Source of the DNA: Bacillus sp. FJAT-45037
GTDB lineage: Bacteria > Bacillota > Bacilli > Bacillales > Bacillaceae_D
Direction: 5' to 3'
NCBI RefSeq assembly: GCF_002797325.1
Contig: NZ_KZ454938.1
Coordinates: 942,267-1,006,266, forward strand
DNA: 64,000 bases
How positions within the stretch are numbered: the stretch's first letter is position 1; each line of letters begins with the position of its first letter. Below, piece after piece: positions 33,475-41,514 of this stretch. The position numbers and the translations under genes are program-made. Under the pieces are notes generated by a model, which did no database searches, had not been told where the DNA came from, and saw only the letters and a list, made by a program, of their open reading frames with translations.

Positions 33475-34242
33475 ATGAAAAAAATAGTAATGACTGCATT
33501 TATAGCGGCATTCATGTTAGCTGCATGCGGAGGAGAAGACTCAGATCAAGCAGGAATGACCGATGATTTAACTCCAATCGAAGTTGAATTAAATGTGCCA
33601 ACACAAGCAGAAGCCCGAGAAGACGTATTATTTGAAAGTATTGTCACTCAAGGTGATGACCTTGTCGAAGATGCACAAGAAGTCGTGTATGAAGTGTGGG
33701 CTGAAGGACAAAAAGAGTCAAGTGAAATGATTGAAGCAACGGATCAAGAAGAGAATCGATATTTATTAACACATGTGTTTACAGAAGAGGGAACGTACCA
33801 TGTTCAGACACATGTGACAGCGAGAGGTCTTCACCGGATGCCTACGTCAGAGATTGTGATTGGTTCAGGTGAACATGCAGAAGATCAAGCAGACGAAGAA
33901 GCTAGTGAAGAAAAGGAAGAGCACGCACATGATCATAGTGCTTCGCACGATCATCATCATAATCATGCAGATGTCGATGTAGAAGCAGATATAAAGGATG
34001 ATATTCTATCATTTACGATCATGCTTCAAGGAGAGCCTCTTGATAACGGTAGAATTACCATTGAAATGTGGCAAGGAGAAGAAAAGCCCCATCTCTGGCT
34101 GGATACATCTGAAGTAAGCAATGGAGTGTACGAGTTGAATGAGATTGATGAGTATACAGGTTCTTATGATGCGATCGTTCATATTGAACGTGATGAAGAT
34201 GACCTACACGAGCATTTCACTGTAGAGCTTGAATTTAAATAA
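33475..34242 (+). CDS. Lipoprotein with two YtkA-like domains and a His-rich linker
   Basis: 255 residues. A signal peptide ends in the lipobox MLAAC with Cys18. Residues about 33-128 and 167-255 each look like the YtkA/FixH-type beta-sandwich (for example EVELNVPTQA...YEVWAEGQ and FTIMLQGEPLDNG...EMW). Between them lies an acidic linker with eight His in residues 150-164 (AHDHSASHDHHHNH), a likely metal-binding strip. ATG 33475 follows GAGGTGA. It faces a two-component system across a shared terminator; a role in metal handling or sensing outside the cell is an inference. Confidence 0.75.
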   Translation: MKKIVMTAFIAAFMLAACGGEDSDQAGMTDDLTPIEVELNVPTQAEAREDVLFESIVTQGDDLVEDAQEVVYEVWAEGQKESSEMIEATDQEENRYLLTHVFTEEGTYHVQTHVTARGLHRMPTSEIVIGSGEHAEDQADEEASEEKEEHAHDHSASHDHHHNHADVDVEADIKDDILSFTIMLQGEPLDNGRITIEMWQGEEKPHLWLDTSEVSNGVYELNEIDEYTGSYDAIVHIERDEDDLHEHFTVELEFK

Positions 34243-34248
34243 AAAAAC

Positions 34249-34282
34249 AGGATCGGCTGTATAAAACAGTCGATCCTATTTT
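34249..34282. terminator. Bidirectional terminator
   Basis: The stem AGGATCGGCTGT / ACAGTCGATCCT (one mismatch) has A7 before and T6 after it. It overlaps the end of the convergent kinase gene. Confidence 0.85.
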
Positions 34283-35682
34283 TTATGGTGAATCGGTATG
34301 ATTAAAGTGACGGTTGTTCCATTACCTAAAACGCTGTCATAGTTCATGTGGCCGAAGTGTTTGTGGATAATTGCTTTTGAAATCGCAATGCCAAGGCCAC
34401 TCCCACCATCTTTTCTTGTTCGGGCAAAATCAGTCCGATAAAAGCGTTCTCCGATCTGTTGGAGAGCTTCTTTAGACATGCCACTTCCACTATCAGAAAT
34501 CGTAATTTGCACCTCGTGTTGATTCGTTGTCTTCATAGTAACCGAGATCACGTCTTGCTCTTGGCAATGACGGAGACTATTTTGCAAAAGGTTATGCAGG
34601 ACTTGCTGTATTCGATTGGAGTCAAGGTAAGCAATAACGGAATCATCTTTTTCTACGTGAAGAGTAATGTTTCTTTTTCTTGCTTCTGGTCGATACGAAG
34701 CAATGGTTTCTTCAATCAAAGCAGCAAGAGCTGTAGGTTGTATGCTTAGGGGATAGGTATCTTCTTGTAAGCGAGCTAAGTCTAATAACTCGGCTACTAG
34801 AGAACCCAAGCGGCTAGATTCATGATGAATAATTTTGACATACTCTTTTTGATCTTCTTTTAATTCATCGTCCTCCATCAATACTTCACTATAACCTTTC
34901 AAATAACTGAGAGGAGTTCGCAGTTCATGAGAGACATTTGATAAAAATTGTTGTTTCTTCTGTTCTTCTAGTTGTAAGGACTGTGCCATTTCATTAAAGG
35001 ACCGTGCGAGCTTGCCTAATTCATCCTCGGAATAAATGGGGACATTCGTTGTTAAATCCCCCTCAGCGATTTTTTGTGTGGCTTCCTGCATACCAGTAAT
35101 TGGCTTTGTTAAGTAGTGCGTAAGTTTAACTCCGACCAAATACAACACGACAAAAAGAGTTAAAACAAGTAAAACGAGAATGGGCGTAGCTGGCAAAAAG
35201 ACCTCTTGGATAGAGGAAACAGGAACATAGACGTACAATATACCGTCTAAAACCCGATCTTCAATTAATGGAACAATCACAGCTAGTACATTACGATCGA
35301 TTCGAGGCTCATAACCGAGCTTCACTAATCGTTCTCCATTTAATAATTCCCTTCGTTCGGCCTCACTAATAAAAGATTGGTAATCGATCTCAAAAGGTAG
35401 ACAAGCACTTAATTCTCGCGGATTTTCGATAGCATATATTTTCGTATCAGAAACATCATTATGCGCTTCAACCTTTTCAACGAAAACGTCTGTTAACGGG
35501 CCTGGTTCGTGAAGGAGAGCGAGTTCGTTACCGAATGAAAGTAAGCGTTCTTCCTCTGAACTTAAATAGACCTCTTGATAAATATAAGAGAATAATAAAA
35601 CAGCAATCAAAATCGAACCATAGGTAAAGGCTAGTAAAAATGCCCAAACTTTTTTATGAAAAGGCCATGATCGCCAATTCAT
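34276..35682 (-). CDS. Sensor histidine kinase
   Basis: 468 residues. Two membrane helices (about 11-35 and 166-186) enclose an extracytoplasmic sensor region; a HAMP domain follows (about 187-240), then HisKA with the phosphorylated His252 in SHELRTP, and the ATPase domain with N-box NLLQNSLRHC, G1 ISDSGSGM and G2 GGSGLGIAISKAI. It phosphorylates the response regulator encoded just upstream and overlapping by four bases. The signal is unknown; the sensor part has no motif I recognise. Confidence 0.92.
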   Translation of the reverse strand: MNWRSWPFHKKVWAFLLAFTYGSILIAVLLFSYIYQEVYLSSEEERLLSFGNELALLHEPGPLTDVFVEKVEAHNDVSDTKIYAIENPRELSACLPFEIDYQSFISEAERRELLNGERLVKLGYEPRIDRNVLAVIVPLIEDRVLDGILYVYVPVSSIQEVFLPATPILVLLVLTLFVVLYLVGVKLTHYLTKPITGMQEATQKIAEGDLTTNVPIYSEDELGKLARSFNEMAQSLQLEEQKKQQFLSNVSHELRTPLSYLKGYSEVLMEDDELKEDQKEYVKIIHHESSRLGSLVAELLDLARLQEDTYPLSIQPTALAALIEETIASYRPEARKRNITLHVEKDDSVIAYLDSNRIQQVLHNLLQNSLRHCQEQDVISVTMKTTNQHEVQITISDSGSGMSKEALQQIGERFYRTDFARTRKDGGSGLGIAISKAIIHKHFGHMNYDSVLGNGTTVTLIIPIHHKK

Positions 35683-36359
35683 GTTTCGTCCACCATTTTA
35701 TAACCGATTCCCCATACCGTTTGGATTAGTGAATCATAAGGTTTTAATTTCATACGGATGGTTTTGATATGGGTATCAACTGTTCGTTCGGTCCCGTCGT
35801 AATCAAATCCCCAAATCGACGTAAGCAAATGTTCTCTAGAGAACGCTTGCCCGCGATGTTCGATTAAAAAGAGAACGAGATCGAATTCTTTCACCGTTAA
35901 ATGAATCGGAGTTTGATGAAGGTGAGCTTGTCTTGATTGCGGATCAATGACTAGACCGTGATGAGAGAACCGCTTTTTACTAAGTGATAGTGTTGATTTT
36001 GTTCGTCTTAGAACAGCTTCAATCCGGGCGAGAAGCTCACCCTTACTAAATGGTTTTATTAAGTAATCATCGCCACCTAACTTTAATCCCTTTATCCGAT
36101 CAACTTCATCGGACCGGGCCGTTAGGAAAATTACAGGTAAGTCAGATGTTTTTCGTAACTGATCTATAAATTCAAAGCCATCCATCACGGGCATCATCAC
36201 ATCCACAATCGCGAGGTCTAGTTGATATTGAGGTAGGAGGGAAAGTGCTTCGGCCCCGTTGTTTGCGACGAGTACTTGATAATTTTCTTTTGTTAGATGG
36301 ATGCTCAACAGGAGTTGCATCGTTTGTTCATCTTCAACAACGAGAATGGTGGTGGTCAT
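35679..36359 (-). CDS. OmpR-family response regulator
   Basis: 226 residues. Receiver domain with acidic pocket E9-D10, phosphorylation site D53 (IVDVMMP) and K near 103 (IKPF); a winged-helix DNA-binding domain follows (about 130-224) with the DTHIKTIRMKL recognition helix. Paired with the downstream kinase; overlaps the lipoprotein gene by one base, so the three are transcribed together. Target genes cannot be read from the window. Confidence 0.93.
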   Translation of the reverse strand: MTTTILVVEDEQTMQLLLSIHLTKENYQVLVANNGAEALSLLPQYQLDLAIVDVMMPVMDGFEFIDQLRKTSDLPVIFLTARSDEVDRIKGLKLGGDDYLIKPFSKGELLARIEAVLRRTKSTLSLSKKRFSHHGLVIDPQSRQAHLHQTPIHLTVKEFDLVLFLIEHRGQAFSREHLLTSIWGFDYDGTERTVDTHIKTIRMKLKPYDSLIQTVWGIGYKMVDET

Positions 36360-37324
36360 TATTGAACAATCTCCTCTCTAACTGTTAAATGAATGGGACC
36401 TTCTCCGACCGAAATGGTGTTTATTGATTGTAACGATTCGATATCTAGTACTTCGACTGAGTTACTGTCATATCCAGCGATAAAAAGCGCATGCTCTGTC
36501 GCTACCATACTGAAAGGGTTGGCGACCGTATTAGTAGTCTGTAAAATCTCTTTTGTAGTGGAATCAATTAGTCTTAATTCATTTGATCCATGACTCAAAA
36601 CTAAGATCGAATCTTTATGTTGCAAAAAGGCAATCGGCATAGTTGGAGCAAAGATTTGGTCGATCAGCTTCGCTTCATGTAAATCAATAAGATGAATGTC
36701 ATTTAATATGTCTCTGCCTCTCCCATGTCCACCAAGCCATCCTTGATCATCAACAATGATAAAGTCTGAAGCTCGATCAATACTTGGTAACGTCGCAACC
36801 ACACTCCCATTGCCAGGTTCGATGACAGAAATCGTTGTATCTTCGTAGTTTAAGACATATAGCAAGTCCTCATGGAGGTACAGATGTTGTGGCGAGTCAC
36901 CTACCGTCATTTCCCAGATGAGCTCACCTGAGTACGTAAGAGCGATCATTTGATTAGAACTACGTTGTGTCACTATGAGCAGGTCTTTATACAAAACAGC
37001 ATCATCTACTCCGCTAGTCAATGTCCATGTATTTACCGTATCCCCAGTTGATAATTGATACACCGATAAAGTAGGATGTGTTGAGCTATAGGTGAGCAAA
37101 TGGTCAGGATCAAGCAACAAAGTCCCTGTTACCGAAGATTCTAACTCCCATGTCTCAAGTACATCATGTGTTTCACTATGAATAAAGCTAATGCTTGAAT
37201 TAAAAGAATTAGCGACGATGATCAAAGGCTCTGTCTCATCTATACTAAGGAGAGAAGAGGTCTGGCAGGCAGTTAATAGACTTAAAATGATTAAAGTAAC
37301 AATTAGTTGAATGAATCTCATCAA
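36359..37324 (-). CDS. Beta-propeller lipoprotein in the two-component operon
   Basis: 321 residues. Signal peptide with lipobox LLTAC (Cys20). The mature part carries YVTN/YncE-like propeller repeats: recurring segments such as PLIIVANSFNSSISFIH, LLYVLNYEDTTISVIEPG and ALFIAGYDSNSVEVLDIE about 40 residues apart, roughly seven blades. It is the first gene of the operon with the regulator and kinase, so it probably takes part in sensing or is a partner of the kinase. No enzyme motif is seen. Confidence 0.8.
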   Translation of the reverse strand: MMRFIQLIVTLIILSLLTACQTSSLLSIDETEPLIIVANSFNSSISFIHSETHDVLETWELESSVTGTLLLDPDHLLTYSSTHPTLSVYQLSTGDTVNTWTLTSGVDDAVLYKDLLIVTQRSSNQMIALTYSGELIWEMTVGDSPQHLYLHEDLLYVLNYEDTTISVIEPGNGSVVATLPSIDRASDFIIVDDQGWLGGHGRGRDILNDIHLIDLHEAKLIDQIFAPTMPIAFLQHKDSILVLSHGSNELRLIDSTTKEILQTTNTVANPFSMVATEHALFIAGYDSNSVEVLDIESLQSINTISVGEGPIHLTVREEIVQ

Positions 37325-37394
37325 AAGCCTCCTAAAAAATTTAAAGAAATGAATAAATCTCTCTTATTATAAACGATACATGTGAAGAAACGAT

Positions 37395-37402
37395 GAAAAG
37401 CA
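37395..37402 (+). repeat. Target-site duplication, left copy
   Basis: GAAAAGCA occurs directly outside the left end of the IS element and again directly outside its right end (38813-38820). Confidence 0.9.
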
Positions 37403-37427
37403 AGTCAAGTCCTTAATCCTGTGTAAA
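37403..37427 (+). repeat. IS left terminal inverted repeat
   Basis: Shares 16 of 25 positions with the right end, including AGTCC (37408-37412) and TGTGTAAA (37420-37427). Confidence 0.75.
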
Positions 37428-37480
37428 TTAGGATTCAATGTTTCAGCTATTGCTGATGATCATGGTTTAGGTTTGTTTTT

Positions 37481-37520
37481 ATTTTTTGGGAGCGAGGGGT
37501 ACCCCTCGCTCCCAAAAAAT
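37481..37520. terminator. 40-bp perfect palindrome inside the IS end
   Basis: Two 20-base arms meet without a spacer (centre between 37500 and 37501; core GAGGGGTACCCCTC) and are flanked by A6/T6 runs. It lies just after the transposase stop on the minus strand and works as a terminator in both directions. Confidence 0.85.
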
Positions 37521-37531
37521 TTCGCTTCGCA

Positions 37532-38719
37532 CTACATGGATGATTCACTGGGAAAATAAAATTTACGTCCACCGCAATCTAACGTTTTTTCGTAATCCAT
37601 GAGTACCGCACCAATCAGTCGAAAAGCTGATTGATTGTTAGGGAAGATTCGTATCACTCGTTCTCTTCTTCTAATTTCTGAGTTTAAACGTTCTAAGTTG
37701 TTGGTTGTTCGTATCTTAATTCGAGCTTCGGCCGGTTCATCCAAGAATTGAATGGCATCTTCAAAGCCTTCATCTAATGTGTTAATGGCCTTCTCATAGG
37801 CTTTTTGAAGTTCATATGTTTGAATAAACTCGTTTTTAAGTGTTCTTGCGGCTTCCGGATTAGGCGCATCAAAGATGCTCTTCACCATTTCTCTTGCATC
37901 ATATGACCCTTTCTTTGGCATACACTGAAAGATATTGCGCTTAAAGTGGACTGTGCAGCGTTGCCAACTCGTGCCAATAAAAGATTCTGTGATGGCACTT
38001 TTCAGTCCAGAATGGGCATCAGAAATCAGTAGACGAGGCGATTGAAGGCCTCTTGATTTTAGATAGTCAAAAAAGCACATCCATGCTTCTTTACTCTCTG
38101 CGTGATTGACACGTAAACCAATGATTTCTCTTTTATGATCTTGGTTTACCCCCACTGCGATATAGACGGCCTTAGATACTACTTTATTGTGCTCTCTCAC
38201 CTTAATATACATGGCATCTACGTAGACATATTTATAGTAGGTGATGTTCAAAGGGCGGTCAGCCCATTCCTTTACGAGAGGGTCTAACTTAGCTGTGAGG
38301 CTAGAGACAAACGACTTAGAAACGGTTTCTCCGCAAAGCTGTTCTACGATCTTAGTCACCTTACGGGTAGACACCCCGTTCACGACCATTTCTAACATAG
38401 AGAGGACCAGTGATTGGTCTGCTCGTTGATATTTTTCAAACAAACTAGTAGAGAACTCCCCACTTCGAGTACGGGGAACTTTAAGCTGTAGTTTGCCGAT
38501 CGAAACCGTATAATCTCTTTCATAGTAACCGTTACGGTAATCCTTACGATCATCTACCCTTTGATAGAAATCAGACTCCATATACTCGTCGCGCTCTTTT
38601 TCCATAAATTCATTTAAGACTAAAACAAGAGAAGACTTTACAACAGCCTCTAATCCAGAATTCATAACCTCATCTTTTAAATTTTCCATATCTAGGGTAA
38701 ACTTAATTTGAGCCATCAT
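37532..38719 (-). CDS. IS256-family transposase
   Basis: 395 residues, full length for the family. The DDE catalytic residues are in VDAMYIKV, LISDAHSGL and the C-terminal RTTNNLERLNSEIRRR. The N-terminal part (NGYYERDYTVSIGKLQLKVPRTRSGEF) binds the ends. ATG 38719 is 6 bases after AAAGGAG; a TTG just before it and an ATG just after are alternatives. No frameshift or stop interrupts it. Confidence 0.95.
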   Translation of the reverse strand: MMAQIKFTLDMENLKDEVMNSGLEAVVKSSLVLVLNEFMEKERDEYMESDFYQRVDDRKDYRNGYYERDYTVSIGKLQLKVPRTRSGEFSTSLFEKYQRADQSLVLSMLEMVVNGVSTRKVTKIVEQLCGETVSKSFVSSLTAKLDPLVKEWADRPLNITYYKYVYVDAMYIKVREHNKVVSKAVYIAVGVNQDHKREIIGLRVNHAESKEAWMCFFDYLKSRGLQSPRLLISDAHSGLKSAITESFIGTSWQRCTVHFKRNIFQCMPKKGSYDAREMVKSIFDAPNPEAARTLKNEFIQTYELQKAYEKAINTLDEGFEDAIQFLDEPAEARIKIRTTNNLERLNSEIRRRERVIRIFPNNQSAFRLIGAVLMDYEKTLDCGGRKFYFPSESSM

Positions 38720-38787
38720 CAATTTCTCCTTTCAATATTTTCGTCGCTGAAAACATTGTTGCCAGAAATTGATGTGGCTTATTCTTT

Positions 38788-38812
38788 TTTACACAATTAT
38801 ATGGACTCTATC
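38788..38812 (-). repeat. IS right terminal inverted repeat
   Basis: Read inward on the minus strand it begins GATAGAGTCCATATAATTG and continues TGTAAA. It pairs with the left end at 37403. Confidence 0.8.
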
Positions 38813-38820
38813 GAAAAGCA
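38813..38820 (+). repeat. Target-site duplication, right copy
   Basis: GAAAAGCA, identical to 37395-37402. This copy is part of the left arm of a terminator hairpin. Confidence 0.9.
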
Positions 38821-38841
38821 CGCAAGGATGCGTGCTTTTTT
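38814..38841 (+). terminator. Terminator hairpin at the IS insertion point
   Basis: AAAAGCACGCA / TGCGTGCTTTT with a 4-base loop and T6. The IS inserted at the first bases of this hairpin. The genes on both sides run on the minus strand, so it may have served as a barrier between the two operons. Confidence 0.75.
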
Positions 38842-38868
38842 GATGGAAGAGGGGAGAAGGAGGTGGGT

Positions 38869-38962
38869 TCGCGCGAATCAGACCGGTTTTCGCGCAAGTT
38901 CTTTGCTGTTGCGAGCGAAATGTCATCATTTTCGCGCAAACTAAGCAAATTTCTGCGCAAAC
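38869..38962. repeat. Short TTCGCGCAA repeats with about 20-bp period
   Basis: Related 10-12 base units begin at 38869 (TTCGCGCGAA), 38889 (TTCGCGCAAG), 38909 (TTGCGAGCGAAA, inverted), 38931 (TTCGCGCAAA) and 38951 (TTCTGCGCAAA). Spacing is 20-22 bases. Similar dispersed GCGCAAA repeats are known to me from Bacillaceae intergenic regions. Confidence 0.65.
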
Positions 38963-39003
38963 ACTTCAAAAAAACGGAAAAAATCGCCGCCCTCTATTTA
39001 CTT

Positions 39004-39275
39004 CGCCTCTGAGCAGGCAACCTCCGTTTTTCTTTGTCTAGCTTTGGCTCCTTGGGCTGCGGAGAAAACCGGTGAATCGAACGAAGTCAAAGAGCGACTT
39101 CTAATCGCTTCCCCTAGTTTTCTCGCATCCCAGACCAGTCGCCTCCGCTTTTCTGTCTAGCTGCGGTTGCCAGAGGCTCGTGGACAAATAACCTGCCAGA
39201 TGTAAAAGCAAAGAGCGCTTTTCATCTACCAGAACATTTGCATCCCGCCTCTGAGCAGGCAACCTCCGCTTTTCT
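39004..39275. repeat. Tandem copies of a Bacillus-type GTCTAGCT repeat element
   Basis: Two units of 119-121 bases start at GTCTAGCT (39036 and 39155), and each ends in CCTCCG-(C)TTTTCT. A partial unit (39004-39035) precedes them. The segment CGCCTCTGAGCAGGCAACC occurs at 39004 and 39246. Each unit has inner inverted repeats (GAGAAAAC...GTTTTCTC; GAAGTC...GACTTC), so each can fold. Confidence 0.7.
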
Positions 39276-39277
39276 TA

Positions 39278-40390
39278 TCAATTTATTATCCCGTGGGTGG
39301 CGATTTCGGTGTGGATGGTGGTGGTTAGGTTGATGTTTGGGTAGTCTTTTTGCCAATCGAGTTTCTCCCATGTTTTTGGATGAATTGCGATGAGCTCTCG
39401 TCCGATGCCGAGTGCATCACAATTGGCTTTTTGGATTTCGTTGATGGTACGGTTTGCAACTTGTTGTAAATGGTCTTCAATTTTTTGGTTTAGTTTGACA
39501 ATCGTTTCTCGCTGATTTAAATTATCTTCCGGATATTCCAAAACATTAAGTTTAGCGGTTAACTCTATATGCGCATCGATCAAGCCATTGGGACTTTCTT
39601 TGACGTTAAGATCATGTTTTAGATTGGTGATTTGAACAGTCACGAAATTATTCATATCAGGTGTTTTTGTATCGTCTACTTTAATGGTTAAACTAGCTGT
39701 GCGCTGTAATTCATTCATAAGTAATAATAAAACGGTGCTTTCTTCGGTTCCTATCACACCAGTCATTTTCATTTGATTAAATAGCGCTGTCTCATTAGCG
39801 TGGACTTCTTCTGAATCTTCACGAATTCGAAGGTAAGGTAAAGTAATATCTTGACCTGGATCAAAGAGTACGGGACAAATAAATTGGATATTGGTTACAG
39901 GTAAAATAGTCGTTACTTCCCCTGCATCAAGAAGGTCTCGCAAATATTCACTGATCAGAGGCTGGCTTTCGACTTGACGATCTAAGTAGGGAGCCGCTTT
40001 GCCACTTGTAATGGCAATCTTTGCATTTAAAGGACTACGCGGATCGCGATAAAAAACATCAATGTACGAATAAATATCTGTTTTAGCAGCTTCTTCACCA
40101 ATTAAAATGACTCTTGTTTTTGATGAATCTAGTCGCCCTGAAACCTCTTGGTCCACACGCATCCGACTCTGTCTAACTGTATTTCCAATAGAGGAAACAA
40201 TTCGAGAATTGGGAGATTGTTGAGCACCTACTTCTATTTTTGGAATGGAGACTGTCGTTTTCACTTGTCCATATTCTTCAAGGTCAAACGAGCCGCTATA
40301 GATTAATTGAACGTCTTTTAAGTAGCGGCTATCCCAACACCCGCTTGTTAATACTGCTATAAAAATCAAAAGTATAATTCGTTTGATCAT
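39278..40390 (-). CDS. Spore germination protein, GerC family (operon 2)
   Basis: 370 residues, lipoprotein with lipobox LTSGC (Cys18). The GerC pattern GCWDSRYLKDVQLIYSGSFD follows directly, and the C-terminal domain carries NEIQKANCDALGIGRELIAIHPKTWEKLDW...YPNINLTTTIHTEI. C subunit of a second nutrient receptor. It overlaps the B gene by four bases. The sequence is clearly different from the operon 1 C subunit, so the two operons are not a recent duplication. Repeats begin right after its stop. Confidence 0.92.
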   Translation of the reverse strand: MIKRIILLIFIAVLTSGCWDSRYLKDVQLIYSGSFDLEEYGQVKTTVSIPKIEVGAQQSPNSRIVSSIGNTVRQSRMRVDQEVSGRLDSSKTRVILIGEEAAKTDIYSYIDVFYRDPRSPLNAKIAITSGKAAPYLDRQVESQPLISEYLRDLLDAGEVTTILPVTNIQFICPVLFDPGQDITLPYLRIREDSEEVHANETALFNQMKMTGVIGTEESTVLLLLMNELQRTASLTIKVDDTKTPDMNNFVTVQITNLKHDLNVKESPNGLIDAHIELTAKLNVLEYPEDNLNQRETIVKLNQKIEDHLQQVANRTINEIQKANCDALGIGRELIAIHPKTWEKLDWQKDYPNINLTTTIHTEIATHGIIN

Positions 40391-41514
40391 GTCGAAGCAC
40401 TTCCCTTTTCATTGGTTGCAACTGGTTTCTTCTGCCGTTTAAGAACAAGTGCTAGAAGTAAGAGTGTGACGGGAATTAGAAATGAAAAAATCAGTCCGCC
40501 ATTGCCAACTATCTGTGTAATCTTCTCAACTGTTAAGAGATTATGTGGCGAGACGCTTAATACAAAACAGATGACTGCAATAATGGCGGTAAAAGGAGCA
40601 TGTTTTTTTTTGTTCATTACTCTTGCAACACCAATGGAGGAAATGTAGAGATAGCTGACAAAAGAAGTCATCACCGCGACAATCCAAATCGAGATGAAAA
40701 TCAAATCAATACGTTCTAAGACGATAAAAGAGAATGATTTAATCAAGTACAGAATCGGTTCAGGTACAAAAGCCATTTCATCGGGACTGAAAAACACATA
40801 ACAAGCAATAGCCAGATAGGTGTACACAAGAGTGACAGCAACATTGACAATGGTCGCTACTTTTACTTTTACTTTCAATGTGCCTTCTGTTGCAGCAAAC
40901 AAAATAATAAACAACTCAAAACCTACTAAAGATAACATCGCTGCTTTAACGCCTGTAGCAATATTTGAAAAACCTGCCTGGCCGATTGGAAGGATATAGC
41001 GAAACTCCGCATTTGTAAATGCAGTAACGGTCAATAGCACGATCAGGATAAGAAGAATGGAAACAAATGAATGAAACCTAGCAATAATCCGTACGCTTTC
41101 TTTCGCTAAATAATAGGCAGTAAAGCAGGCCAACCCAATCTTAATTAACTGAGGGGTATGAGGAAAAGCCCACACACTTAACGTTGAGCTGAAGAGAATA
41201 AGAATGAGTACTCCTAAAGAAATAAAATAGATCACATGGACTAAAATGAGAAATTTCCCTATCCACTGACCGAATAACTCAATAAGGATGTCATATAAAT
41301 TTGCTTTAGGAAATTTCATCGATAAAAACATAAAGACAAAGATCATCACTTGTACAACAAAGCCAGCAAGAATTATAGAAATCCAGCCATCGGTTTTCGC
41401 TCCTGCATCAAAGACCGAATAAGGCATGGAGAGGACCCCGACCCCGACTTGCGTTTGCAACACAAATAAACCCATTTGCCCAGGGGTAATTGTACTTTTG
41501 GACAATTTACTCAT
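40387..41514 (-). CDS. Spore germination protein, GerB family (operon 2)
   Basis: 375 residues with about ten membrane helices. The opening TITPGQMGLFVLQTQVGVGVLSMPYSVF contains the family GVGVLSMP turn. ATG 41514 is used because AAGGTGGG lies before it; it overlaps the A gene stop by eight bases. A frame extending 23 codons into the A gene is not supported. The germinant is unknown. Confidence 0.92.
   Translation of the reverse strand: MSKLSKSTITPGQMGLFVLQTQVGVGVLSMPYSVFDAGAKTDGWISIILAGFVVQVMIFVFMFLSMKFPKANLYDILIELFGQWIGKFLILVHVIYFISLGVLILILFSSTLSVWAFPHTPQLIKIGLACFTAYYLAKESVRIIARFHSFVSILLILIVLLTVTAFTNAEFRYILPIGQAGFSNIATGVKAAMLSLVGFELFIILFAATEGTLKVKVKVATIVNVAVTLVYTYLAIACYVFFSPDEMAFVPEPILYLIKSFSFIVLERIDLIFISIWIVAVMTSFVSYLYISSIGVARVMNKKKHAPFTAIIAVICFVLSVSPHNLLTVEKITQIVGNGGLIFSFLIPVTLLLLALVLKRQKKPVATNEKGSAST

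Larger units (their letters stand above)
37403..38812 (-). mobile_element. IS256-family insertion sequence, complete (1410 bp)
   Basis: The element holds one transposase gene and imperfect terminal inverted repeats: the left end 37403-37427 and the right end 38788-38812 share AGTCC-N7-TGTGTAAA at the same spacing. The right end, read inward, matches the IS256 end consensus from memory (GATA.AGTCC.TATAATTGTG). An 8-bp direct duplication GAAAAGCA flanks it, the length expected for this family. All parts look intact, so it may still be mobile. Confidence 0.93.
38842..39277. other. Gene-free repeat region
   Basis: Between the IS and the second gerC gene. It contains two short repeat families, listed separately, and no ORF with a believable ribosome binding site. 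Confidence 0.7.

Noticed and set aside
37481-37520. Palindrome as a phage attachment or recombination site
   Set aside because: It lies within the IS just after the transposase stop, with T-runs on both sides; a terminator explains it.
38869-38962. Regularly spaced repeats as a CRISPR array
   Set aside because: The units are only 10-12 bases, degenerate and in mixed orientation, with gaps of about 10 bases and no cas genes.
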